From assembly GCA_019671005.1 (NCBI GenBank), contig JAGYYJ010001600.1, positions 1-64,000 of the forward strand: a DNA stretch of 64,000 bases, read 5' to 3'. This stretch comes from Hibiscus mutabilis (lineage: Eukaryota; Streptophyta; Magnoliopsida; Malvales; Malvaceae). This document shows, one piece after another, positions 53,972 through 64,000 of the stretch. Every line of letters begins with the position of its first letter. The first letter of the stretch is position 1. The translations under genes and the position numbers were made by a program. The notes below the pieces were generated by a model. The model was not told the origin of the DNA. It saw only the letters and a list, made by a program, of their open reading frames with translations, and made no database searches.

Positions 53972-55161
53972 TTCCCCCACTCCTCAAAAGGATTCGTCCT
54001 CGAATCTAAATCGGCAATGAGAGAACAATCATCAACTTCAATTGAAAAGCTTCTTTGTTGTGTGTGGAGTGATCTAATTGAGCTCCTCTCAATGGCTCAA
54101 CAAAATCCTGAAAAAATAAGACAACACTACTCGAACATTTGTAATGACTAGTCAAAACAAAATCACTCGTCACGTTCATTTTATTGTCTTTTTCTTTTGG
54201 GCTTTGTGTCACTTTTACCTCATATGTATTTTTACTCACCAAATTTGGGCCATTAATTTGACTATTTTTCACTCTCGGCCTCTTTACTCTCAGTCTTTTG
54301 TATCTCACATCCCATATCCCTCTCATAAAATTTATCATCAATGTACAATTTTTGTAGAGGAGAAAGTGTTTCTAACGGAATGATAGGACAAGAATCAAAT
54401 GAAGGGTTAGAATTACACTTACTTTCTTCGTGGGGAGGTGATGAGAGTATAGCAAGTGGATCTACTACTTCACACGAGGGATTATAAGCATTGTCATCTT
54501 GTCTAATGTGTTCACTATCACTATCCTTTTGTTTGGGAGATGGTTCTTCTCCAATATCAACATTTGCACAAATGCTAGAAGTAGAAGTACGAAGAGAATC
54601 ATGTGTACCTTCTGGTTTTGGGATGTCTTCATGGTTGGTTGCCTTTGTGTGGTCAATTGATTCAGCCTTTTACGCTTCCAGTCTTTTTCGTTTTATCCTC
54701 TCACACTGTTTTTTTGCTTTTGCTATTTCTTCATCTACTTTTTCCGGATCGATTGTAGCAAACGAGAGCTTCTGGCCTTGGTGCACAACCGAGTATCCAT
54801 TTGTATTGATTCGATGGACAGCGCCCCGATCATTTTTCCAAGGTCTTCCTAATAGCAAGTGGGTGACTTCCATAGGAACCACGTCACACCATACACCATC
54901 ACAATACCTTCCAAGAGTAAAAGAGATTAAACAACGTTCGGTTACCTTCATATCTGGTCCGCTATTAAACCCTTAAAGATGATACGGCTTAGGGTGTTCT
55001 TGGCATGGTAGATCGAGTGCATCAACAATGAAGCTGCTCACTAAGTTTACACGACTATCACCATCAATAATTAAAGAACATAGATTACCTTGTATCTTAC
55101 ATCGTGACCGAAAAATATTTATTGGTAAACGATAACGAGTGTTGAAAAGAGAATAAAACAT
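53890..55161 (-). pseudogene. Retropepsin-like protein and linker of A4
   Basis: Start ATG 55161. 'CSLIIDGDSRVNLVSS' carries the protease aspartate in a DGDS context. A stop replaces a glutamine near 54975, and the frame is open again at 54951-54670 with 'FTLGRYCDGVWCDVVPMEVT' and 'HLLLGRPWKNDR', then a basic helix ('KKQCERIKRKRLEA') and stop. The acidic linker and PPT/LTR tail follow in other frames. DGD is unusual for a retropepsin; activity is uncertain even before the stops. Confidence 0.72.
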
Positions 55162-55585
55162 CCTAATTGCTTTAAGAATCCAAAGAAAAGGTTAGACACC
55201 AATAGAATTATAGTTGCAAGGAGAAAGAAGAGTATGCAACTTTTAGTCCTACTAACACAAGGAAACAAGAAGGTGTTAGAAGATGTGTAAGAAGCAATAA
55301 AAGCTAAAACAAACGAAAACTAATGCCTAAGAATGAAAGAAAATTAGAAAAACCCCGAAAACCCTAGAATTTTGCAGCAACTTGATCTACTTCGTTCGAG
55401 GTGTTCCCGATGTCAAAAAATTCTGAAATTTTATGTGGTGACTCCTCCAAAGGTGTAGATCTTATATGGAAATTTTCAGCTCAAAATTCGCTTTTTTGAA
55501 TTTGACAAATTTTCCCTAATTTTTGAGTTTTTCACCCAAAAACGTCAAAATTCTTGTCGAGAATCGTCCCAAATCTGATACCAAA

Positions 55586-56559
55586 TGATAGAGTAGCGCA
55601 AATTGAATAAAAGAAAAAAAAAAAACAAAATAAAAAATAAAGAACAAATCTAAAATTCAGATTTGCTTATGGTGGTGCGTCAATGGAGGAAGCTTGAATA
55701 TGTGGAGATGGCGTGATGAATTGATAGTTGTTGTTTTGTCCTCGACACCCTCTTAGACGCAATTATCTAAGCAAGCAACCTCAAGCGGCTCTAACCCACC
55801 CTCCTAGATGCAATTACCTAGGCAAGCAAGAGTGTGAAGATGATCTCCCTCACAAGAACTCGATGATCTTTTGTTGAAGATGCCTTCTAGACAAGTTTAC
55901 CGAACACTTGCAAACTCAAAGAATACTAAAATCTCTAAAGAGAACTTTTTACTAATCAATGAAATCTGAATTACAATGTGGGTGAAGCCTCCTTTATATA
56001 GGCCATGGAGAAGTTTTAATCCTACTAAACTTAGGAACTAAATACAATAAATAAATGCTAAAATCTAATCTCCTAATTAGATAAGTAACTTCTAATAATA
56101 AATAAATGCTAAAAATAAAATCCTAGTCAAATAAATATGATCCTAATTGATATTGCAGAATCCTATTTTGATTTAAATTACAAATAATCAAATAAAATCT
56201 TGAAAATTCGTAATTATCCAAAAATCCCGTATAGGAATTTTTGCATGCTCTGGTTTCGCTAAAATAGACTTATCTTGAGATCCGGATGTCCGATTGAGGC
56301 GTTTCAAGATGCGTTGGAAAGCTAATTTGCAGTCGGACAAGTTTTAAGAAGGCATGTTGACCATAAATGCCTGGATCCCATCAAAAATTCGTCGCAAGTT
56401 AGCTGACTTTCCAGACTTCACAAACAGATTCAGTTTCTTGTCCAAGATGCATCTTTTTGACCTCCTATACGTGCATTGTTTTGGCCATTATTGTTTGCAT
56501 CGAACAAATTCAGCTTCTTGTCCAATATGAGTAATTTAACCCCGCTCATGCATGTATCA
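55586..56559 (-). repeat. 5' LTR of A4
   Basis: 974 bp. PBS complement TCTGATACCAAA at 55574-55585. Shorter than the 3' LTR mainly by small deletions, including loss of 'ttaatcccgta' near 56230. Confidence 0.9.
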
Positions 56560-56761
56560 AAATGATAGATTAGATGATGAATAGAATGAAACTAAAAATA
56601 TCGATAAAGATAAATTTAGAGGATAAAAAAACAAATTTGAATTTTCCAGATTTCAATGACGGTGATGGCGACAATGGAGTTGAGTTGAAGAAGATGATGG
56701 TGGATTATGGAATAGAGGAGTTTGCCGCAGAACCCTCATAATCGCAATTAACTAGGCAACC

Positions 56762-57814
56762 TGATACATGTATGGGGGCTAAAATGATGCATTGTAGCCA
56801 GAGAGTTGAACCTGTTTTATAAGTCTGGAATTTAAGCCGACTTGCAACGAATTTTCGGATGGGATCCGGGCACTTCTGAGTCTACATGTCTTCTTCAAAC
56901 ATATTCGTCTGTCTCTTAGCTTTCGTCGCATCTTGAAACGCATCAATCCGAAACATCAATCCGACATCGGGAGCTCAAGTTATGTCCATTTTAGTTTAAA
57001 TTACAAAAAGCAGAAATCTCTATACGGTTTTATCGGGAAATATTATTTATTACGAATTTTCAATAATTTTATTGATTATTTGTACTTAAATCTAATCTAG
57101 GATTATTTATGAAGATATTTAGATGATTTAGGATTGGATTTGTTATTTATTTATTAGTTTTTAGGTTAGATAAAATATGTTTATTTATTTTATTATTATC
57201 TTTACTTTTCCTAATTTAAGTTGAACTCTTCATTTGTAGCCTATTTAAAGGCATATTTGCTTCACTAATAAGAACAACATCATGAAGTTTTGAGTTACAA
57301 AAACCTTTGGCCATGGGCCATTTTATTTTCAAGGTAGATAGATTTGCTTTTTTTTTTTTCGAAGTCTTCTTCTAAACGTAAGTTAAGTTCGTCAAGTTCT
57401 TGTAATGGAGATCATCTTCACACTCTTGCTTGCCTAGGTAATTGCTTCTAGGAGGGTGGGTTAGAGCCGCTTGAGGTTACTTGCTTAGATAATCGCGTCT
57501 AAGAGGGTGCTGAGGACAAAATATCCTACAACATCTATCTCGTCATCATCCATTCATCGGAGAGATTCGTGTCGTTTGTAGGTGTTTGCCTATTCAATTG
57601 CGATTAGGAGGGTGCCAAGGACAAATCTATCAAACACCGCCACCATCAAATTCATCTTGTCTCGTTTTCTACATCAAGATCATGCTTTATTATCAGTTTG
57701 CTGAACATGGAGTTTGGGGTTTTCTCGGATCATATTAGTGAGTTTGCTAGATTAATTGTGATCTAGAGGGTTCCTAGATTTTGAGGTAATTCTTGGATCC
57801 TGGCTTCCGTATCA
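56762..57814 (+). mobile_element. Solo LTR of family B
   Basis: 1,053 bp, TGATACATGTATGGGG...GGCTTCCGTATCA, perfect target duplication CAACC at 56757-56761 and 57815-57819. No internal sequence. Four leader hairpins as in 21339-21672. Inserted into E LTR 2 within the hairpin-bearing leader. Confidence 0.95.
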
Positions 57815-58251
57815 CAACCTCCGTGATATGGCATAAAACCAACCATCCTACTCGCAATTAGATAGGCAATTCGGAGTGTGAAGATCAGCAACAATCAACC
57901 CGGTTGAAACGTTGAAGATGACTTCTAGACAAGTTTACCGAACACTTGCAAATACGTATTCAAAGAATACTAAAATCTCAAAAGAGAACTTTTTATTAAT
58001 CAATAAAAATCTGCCAAACAAAGAAGAAAGCATCATCCTTTTATAGATGAAGGATGGCTTTAAGCTAAGAATGAATAAAATAAACAAAGAAATCTGGTCC
58101 ATTAAATTGGACATGATCTAATGGCTTGGGAGAAAGGTGGCTGGTTCCTAAAGTATATAAAACCCTGAAAACATCAATTTAAATGATAATAAATACATTG
58201 GGTTATGTTTAATTCGTCCAATGCATTATATGTTAGCTTTTGGGCTGAATT

Positions 58252-58554
58252 TTACAAAATCCCGTAATAATCCCGTATCCAGTTTTTTGTATGCACAATC
58301 TTCAGTAAAATAGACGTATCTTGAGTTTCCAACATCGGAATGATGCGTTTCAAGATGCATTGGAAAGGTAACTGAATGACTATCAATTCTTTAGAAGACA
58401 ACTTGACCCAGAAATCCCCGTATCCTATTTGAAAAGTCGCCTTCAAGTCAACTGATTTTCCAGAATTAGAAAACAGTTTCAACTTCTTGTCATCAATGCA
58501 TCTTTCCAGCCCTGCCATGCATGTATCATCCTCTCCTTCCTCAAAAGGATTCAT
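58252..58554 (-). pseudogene. LTR-spanning C-terminal frame of E
   Basis: 100 codons beginning 'MNPFEEGEDDTCMAGLERC' at the PPT and reading into E LTR 2. It parallels the 'NPFEEWGNDTCMSG' tail of A and the 'RTNRLKEGEDDAS' tail of C. No start upstream is secure, because the internal region to the right is scrambled. Confidence 0.5.
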
Positions 58555-59618
58555 CCTTGAATCTGATTGATTTAAATTACAAATCCATCAAATTAAAATC
58601 TTGAATGCGTAATTATCCAAATCCTTCATTTAATCCATAAATAGAACCATTTTCCATGTCTCATTCTTTTTAAAAATGATATCTTTTGTCCAAGATGTCG
58701 ATTTTGGCATTTCAAGTGCATTTTTTTGTCCTTATTGTTTGTTGACAAACAAAATCATGGATCCTTTTCCAAAAATGTCCTCATAAGTTCTGGTGGACTT
58801 TAATGACTTCCAAAATGATAGATTTCTTTCACAAAGAATAATCGTTTTGAAAACAAATCGTGCAAGAAAAAATCTTATTGTTTAGATTCACAAATTCAGC
58901 TTCTTATTCCACCAAATAATAGCTTGGTTAGTTCAAATGATGAGTAGCACAAATTGAACAGGAAAAAACAAAACAAACCAAAATAAAAACAAATCATCAA
59001 TTTAGATCCCTTTCATAATAAGTCATCTAGGTAGGATGTTTGTGGGAATGGAGGGATGTTGTGTTGTTTTGTATAGCCAAAGAAGTTTAGTTAGTTGACA
59101 AGTGTAACACATCCTGAAATTTCACAAAAGAAAGAAAAAACGAACCAAATCCTCACTATTATTCACTCCAAACAAAGGCTCAATGGAGTCCAAGGAGCGG
59201 TATAAAACCAATTGAATTGAGTTGCAAGGAAGAAGGAATTTACTAACTTTTAAATTTTTACTAACACAAGAAACAAGAAGGTGTTAGAAGATGTATAAGA
59301 ATAACAAAAATCTTAAAACAAATGAAAACTAATAGTTAAGAACGCAAAGAAAAATAAAATCCTAAAAATAAATTTACAATACAATATTGATCCACTTTTT
59401 GTTTGAGTTTAAATTACTAAACTTAGGAATTAAATAAAAAAATTCTAAAATCTTGAAAATTGGTGACTCTAATCAAATGATGTAAGATTTGATCTAGTCA
59501 AAATTTCAGCTCTAAAATTTTCGATTTTTTGATTTTTACAAATAATCAAATAAAATCAAAAAATTTCACCCAAAAATGTCAAAAATTTTGTCCATGAATT
59601 GCCCAATCTGATACCAAA
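58529..59618 (-). other. Internal region of the second E unit, scrambled
   Basis: Only 1.09 kb. 59100-59618 matches the E leader (52310-52801) with PBS complement CTGATACCAA at 59608-59617. 58560-59050 alternates short pieces of the E gag region ('cttcatttaatcc', 'attctttttaaaaatgatatc') with pieces of A4/D LTR ('ttaaattacaaat', 'gcgtaattatccaaat', 'ttgtccaagatg') in order. No reading frame. Likely artefact or very unusual patchwork. Confidence 0.5.
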
Positions 59619-59815
59619 TGATAGGAGGCTGCATTTGGAACTTTGGAACCTTCAATTGATGGCTTCCAAGCAAACCAGGGCTTTAGACCTCCGAACAAGG
59701 AGATTCAGTTTCTTTAGATGCAAATTGAAAATTCAAGAGACACAAGTTGGGGTTTTCTTGTCCAATTTGAGTAATTAAACCCGGAAAATTAAAGAAACAA
59801 GCAAATGATAGAGTA
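59619..59815 (-). repeat. E LTR 3, left part
   Basis: TGATAGGAGGCTGC start after the PBS, matching 52802-52983 with altered patches (for example 59700-59720 and 59755-59780). Interrupted by A5 at the same position where A4 interrupts E LTR 2, and resumes at 63420. Confidence 0.75.
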
Positions 59816-60689
59816 GCGCAAATTGAATAAAGAGAAAAACAAAACAAACCAAAATAAAGAACAAATCTAAAAATTCAGATTTGCTTATGGTGGTGGCGTC
59901 AATGGAGGAAGCTTGAATATGTGGAGATGGCATGATAAATTGATAGTTGTTTTGTCCTCGGCACCCTTTTAGACACAATTATCTAAGCAAGCAACCTCAA
60001 GCGGCTCTAACCCACCCTCCTAGATGCAATTACCTAGGCAAGCAAGAGTGTGAAGATGATCTCCCTCACAAGAACTCGATGATCTTATGTTGAAGATGGC
60101 TTCTAGACAAGTTTACCGAACACTTGCAAACTCAAAGAATACTAAAATCTCCAAAGAGAACTTTTTACTAATCAATGAAATCTGAATTACAATGTGGGTG
60201 AAGCCTCCTTTATATAGGCCATGGAGAAGTTTTAATCCTACTAAACTTAGGAATTAAATACAATAAATAAATGCTAAAATCTAATCTCCTAATTAGATAA
60301 GTAACTTCTAATAATAAATAAATGCTAAAAATAAAATCCTAGTCAAATAAATCTGATCCTAATAGATATTGCAGAATCCTATTTTGATTTAAATTACAAA
60401 TAATCAAATAAAATCTTGAAAATTCGTAATTATCCAAAAATCCCGTATTAATCCCGTATAGGAATTTTTGCATGCTCTGTTTTCGCTAAAATAGACGTAT
60501 CTTGAGAGCTAGATGTCCGATTGAGGCGTTTCATGATGCGTTGGAAAGCTAATTTGCAGCCGGACAAGTTTTAAGAAGACATGTTGACCCATAAATGCCT
60601 GGATCCCATCCAAAAACTCATCGCAAGTTAGCTTTAAAGACTTCACAAACAAATTCAGTTTCTTGTCCAAGATGCATCGTTTTGACCTC

Positions 60690-62058
60690 CTATGCGTGCA
60701 TTGTTTTGGCCATTATTGTTTGCATCGAACAAATTCAGCTTCTTGTCCAATATGAGTAATTTAACCCTGCTCATGCAAATGATATCATTCCCCACTCCTC
60801 AAAAAGAGAAAAACAATCTAAATCGCAATAAAGAACAATCTTCAACTTCAATTGAAAAGGCTTCTTTGTTCAATGTGGAGTGATCTAATTGAGCTCCTCT
60901 CAATGGTTCAACAAAATCCTGACAAAAAATAAGACAGCACTACTCGAACATTTGTAATGATTAGTCAAAACAAAATCACTCTCCGCGTTCTTTTTTTCTT
61001 GTCTTTTTCTTTTGGGCTTTGTGTGACTTTTACCTCATATGTATTTTCACTCACCAAATTTGGGCCATTAATTTGAGTTTTTTTTCACTCTCGGCCTCTT
61101 TACTCTCAGTCTTTTGTATCTCACATCCCATATCCCTCTTACAAAATTTATCATCAATGTACAATTTCTGTAGAGGAGAAAGTGTTTCTAACGGAATGAT
61201 AGGACAAGAATCAAATGAAGGATTAGAATTACACTTACTTTCTTCGTGGGGAGGTGATGAGAGTATAGCAAGTGGACCTACTACTTCACATGAGGGATTA
61301 TAAGCATTGTCATCTTGTCTAATGTGTTCACTATCACTATCCTTTTGTTTGGGAGATGGTTCTTCTCTAATATCAACATTTGCACAAATGCTAGAAGTAG
61401 AAGTACGAAGAGAATCATGTGTACCTTCTGGTTTTGGGATGTCTTCATGGTTGGTTGCCTTTGTGTGGTCAATTGATTCAGCCTTTTGTGCTTCCAATCT
61501 TTTTTGTTTTTATCCTCTCACACTATTTTTTTGCTTTCGCTATTTCTTCATCTACTTTTTCCGGCTCTATTGTAGCAAACGAGAACTTCTGGCCTTGGTG
61601 TTGATTCAGCCTTTTGTGCTTCCAATCTTTTTTGTTTTTATCCTCTCACACTGTTTTTTTGCTTTCCCTATTTCTTCATCTACTTTTTCCGGCTCCATTT
61701 GTATTGATTCGATGGACAGAGCCACGATCATTTTTCCAAGGTCTTCCTAATAGCAAGTGGGTGACTTCCATAGGAACCACGTCACACCATACATTATCAC
61801 AATAGCTTCCAAGAGTAAAAGAGATTAAACAACATTATGTTACCTTCATATCCGGTCCGCTATTAAACCCTTGAAGATGATACGGCTTAGGGTGTTCTTG
61901 GCATGGTAGATCGAGTGCATCAACAATGATGCTGCTCACTAAGTTTACACGACTGTCACCATCAATAATTAAAGAACATAGATTACCTTGTTTCTTACAT
62001 CGTGACGAAAAATATTTATTGGTATACGATAACGAGTGTTGAAAAGAGAATAAAACAT
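60690..62058 (-). pseudogene. Retropepsin-like protein and linker of A5
   Basis: Start ATG 62058 as in A4. The protease half is shifted near 62010 and 61800. 61497-61051 is a long open linker frame ('TNHEDIPKPEGTHDSLRTS', 'SPKQKDSDSEHIRQDDN'). A 128-bp tandem duplication (61473-61697) sits between the two. The tail near 60800 is altered compared with A4. Confidence 0.65.
61473..61697. repeat. 128-bp tandem duplication in A5
   Basis: 'ttgattcagccttttgtgct' recurs at 61473 and 61601 with about 97 bp of the following sequence. Absent from A2 and A4. It replaces part of the protease end ('tgcacaaccgagtatccat' is lost). Confidence 0.8.
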
Positions 62059-63419
62059 CCTAATTGCTTTAAGAATCCAAAGAAAAGGTTAAACACCAAT
62101 AGAATTATAGTTGCAAGGAGAAAGAAGAGTATGCAACTTTTAGTCCTACTAACACAAGGAAACAAGAAGGTGTTAGAAGATGTGTAAGAAGCAATAAAAG
62201 CTAAAACAAACGAAAACTAATGGCTAAGAAAGAAAGAAAATTAAAAAAACCCCGAAAACCCTGGAATTTTGCAGCAACTTGATCTGCTTCGTTCGAGGTG
62301 TTCCCGATGTCAAAAAATTCTGAAATTTTATGCGGTGACTCCTCCAAAGGTGTAGATATGATCTGAAATTTTGCAACAAATTCGATTCTTTTTCGTTCGA
62401 GGTGTTCGAGGTGACATTGTTTTTCACCCACACGCATCAACATCCTTAGATCCATAACATAGGCCAAATATGCACGATATCCAAATTCTAACATTCGACT
62501 TGTTTAAAAGAAAAACAAATTAAACAGGAACTTTGCAAATCGCCAACAACACAATTTCATAATCATCAACAAGACGCAAGGATATCCGTTTGGTTTGATA
62601 AATTGATAGTTGTTGTTTTGTCCTCGGCACCCTTTTATGCAATTATCTAAGCAAGCAACCTCAAGGCTCTAATTACATCAAAACCATAGAATGCAATTAC
62701 CCATCAAGCAAGAGTGCAAAAGATGATCTTGCAAGAACTCGATGATCTTATGTTGATAACCTCCTAGCTAGACAAGTTTCACGAAAACTTGCAAACTCAA
62801 AGAATACTAAAATTCAAAAGAGAAATTTTTATAATCAATGAAATCTGTGCATTACAATGTGGGTGAAGCCTACCTTTGAGTGGGCCATGGAGAAGTTTTA
62901 ATCCTACTAAACAATGGCATTAATTACAATAAATAAATGCTAAAATCTAACATCCTAATTAGATGTGTCCTTCTAATAATAAATAAATGCTAAAAATAAA
63001 ATCTAGTCAAATAAATCTGATCCTAATAGATATTGCAGAATCCTATATTGATTTAAATTATAAATAATCAAATAAAATCTTGAAAATTCGTAATTATCAA
63101 AAAATCCCGTATAGGAATTTTTGCATGCTCTACCTTTCGCTAAAATAGACTTATCTTGAGATCCTCGTGTCCGATTGAGGCGTTTCAAGATCGTTGGAAA
63201 GCTAATTTGCAGTCGGACAAGTTTTAAGAATACATGTTGACCCATAAATGCCTGGATCCCATCCAAAAATTCGTCGCAAGTTACATGATCTCTAGATCCA
63301 CAACAGAAACAAACCTTGTCCAAGATCCAACAAACCCCAAAATGTATCATTTTGTTTACACTAAACAAATTCAGCTTCTTGTCCACCTTGAAAATTCTGC
63401 CCTGCTCATGCATGTATCA

Positions 63420-63610
63420 AAATGATAGATTAGATGATGAATAGAATGAAACTAAAAAATCATAAAGATAAATTTAGAGGATAAAAAAACAAATTTGAAT
63501 TTTCCAGATTTCAATCACAGCTCTCTTACAATGAACCAGAGTTGAAGAAGATGATGGTGGATTATGGCCCAAACTCTGCTCGAGAACCCTTGGACCTCAA
63601 TTAACCAATA
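63420..63610 (-). repeat. E LTR 3, second part
   Basis: Counterpart of 56560-56761. Flanks and length are conserved, but blocks such as 63515-63537 and 63567-63600 differ completely from the other copy. Confidence 0.7.
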
Positions 63611-64000
63611 TGATACATGTATGGGGGGCTAAAATGATGCATTGTAGCCAAAGAGTTGAAGCTGTTTTATAAGTCTGGAATTTCAGCCGACTTGCATCGA
63701 ATTTTCGGATGGGATCCGGGCACTTCTGATTCTACATATCTTCTTCAAACATATTCGTCTGTCTCTTAGCTTTCCAACGCATCTTGAAACGCATCAATCC
63801 GACATCGGGATCTCAAGTTATGTCCATTTTAGTGAAGACTGTGCGAGCAGAAATCTCTATACGATTTTATCACGGGAAATATTATTTATTACGAATTTTC
63901 AATAATTGTATTGATTATTTGTACTTAAATTTAATCTACGATTCTTTATGAAGATATTTAGATGATTTAGGATTAGATTTTTTATTTATTTATTAGTTTT
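63611..64000 (+). repeat. Family B LTR, cut by the window end
   Basis: TGATACATGTATGGGGGG..., same insertion point as the solo B LTR at 56762. U3 core 63755-63840. It confirms that the whole E LTR with its two inserts was duplicated. The right end lies outside the window. Confidence 0.85.

Larger units (their letters stand above)
52984..56559 (-). mobile_element. LTR retrotransposon A4 (protease type)
   Basis: 3' LTR 52984-53971, internal 53972-55585, 5' LTR 55586-56559; target duplication AAATG at 52979-52983 and 56560-56564. Internal region is collinear with A2. The LTRs (988 and 974 bp) are mosaic: both the PBS-side half and the middle match D (for example 'gcttatggtggtgacgtcaa', 'cctcctttatataggcc'), while the last 150 bp near the PPT match A ('gatgcatcgtttttgacctc'). 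Confidence 0.93.
52802..58528 (-). repeat. E LTR 2, split by A4 and a solo B LTR
   Basis: LTR pieces 52802-52983, 56565-56761 and 57820-58528, together about 1,088 bp and collinear with E LTR 1. Between them lie A4 (52984-56559) and a B LTR (56762-57814), each with a perfect target duplication. At its right end it is followed not by a target site but by another PPT complement (58529-), so it also acts as 3' LTR of a second E unit: a tandem arrangement like D. Confidence 0.88.
59816..63419 (-). mobile_element. LTR retrotransposon A5, duplicate of A4
   Basis: 3' LTR 59816-60787, internal about 60788-62440, 5' LTR about 62450-63419. Right flank AAATG as for A4; left flank is 'gcaaa', one or two bases short. 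Same mosaic LTR type and same insertion point in an E LTR, so A5 is a segmental copy of A4 rather than an independent insertion. PBS and the start of the 5' LTR (62380-62600) are unrecognisable although spacing is kept. Confidence 0.85.

Noticed and set aside
1..64000. Host genes, tRNA or rRNA genes
   Set aside because: I searched by eye on both strands and found only retroelement coding sequence; the Met-tRNA-like strings are primer-binding sites.

Overview
This window looks like heterochromatic, probably centromeric or pericentromeric, DNA of a flowering plant, most likely a eudicot. I cannot name the species. I see no host gene, no rRNA or tRNA gene and no CRISPR array. Almost every base belongs to LTR retrotransposons of the Ty3/gypsy class, nested in one another. 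The left end holds a degenerate tandem repeat of about 160-170 bp (about 1,656-4,541).

I sorted the elements into working families by their LTR ends. Family G (LTR 1.72 kb) is the only complete autonomous element: 37,642-45,939, minus strand, with gag, protease, RT, RNase H and integrase. Its polyprotein reads through the polypurine tract into the 3' LTR, a trait known for CRM (centromeric chromovirus) elements, so CRM is my best clade guess. Family C (LTR 1.3-1.4 kb, rich in AGCTC words) has G-like coding remnants. Families A (about 1.2 kb LTR), B (1.05 kb), D (0.87 kb) and E (1.1 kb) are non-autonomous relatives with no RT or integrase. A elements carry either gag (A1, A3) or a retropepsin-like domain (A2, A4, A5). 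D carries a zinc knuckle and an acidic stretch. E carries gag plus an acidic stretch. B has almost no internal region.

Layout. 1-9,356: LTR fragments of A, B and C around the satellite, ending in a scrambled A remnant. 9,357-13,144: element A1 (plus). 13,145-20,677: A and C LTRs and C coding remnants, including a solo C LTR inserted in a protease gene. 20,678-22,672: a B element with a chimeric B/A 3' LTR. 22,673-27,632: C-type gag, protease and integrase remnants and LTRs. 27,633-31,546: tandem D array (LTR-int-LTR-int-LTR). 31,801-35,743: A2. 35,753-48,861: A3, with G inserted in it. The D array, A2 and A3 all lie inside one C-type LTR (27,192-49,438). 50,058-64,000: a tandem E array whose LTRs carry further A (A4, A5) and B insertions.

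Five insertions have perfect 5-bp target duplications: GAACA (A2), ATGTC (A3), GATTA (G), AAATG (A4) and CAACC (solo B). These give a relative chronology: C LTR before A2 and A3, A3 before G, E LTR before A4 and B. G is the youngest datable element, with almost identical LTRs.

Three things deserve most attention. First, the leader part of the A, B, D and E LTRs carries two to four copies of a small hairpin (6-bp stem, 8-nt loop near TAATYGCG) with compensatory stem changes. Second, a block of about 90 nt in U3 is shared by all six LTR families. Third, the last reading frame of G, C, A, D and E crosses the PPT into the LTR. Against this, parts of the window (about 6.9-8.4, 58.5-59.6 and 62.4-63.6 kb) interleave two unrelated repeats in short pieces, which looks like an assembly or consensus artefact and should be checked before any biology is drawn from those parts.
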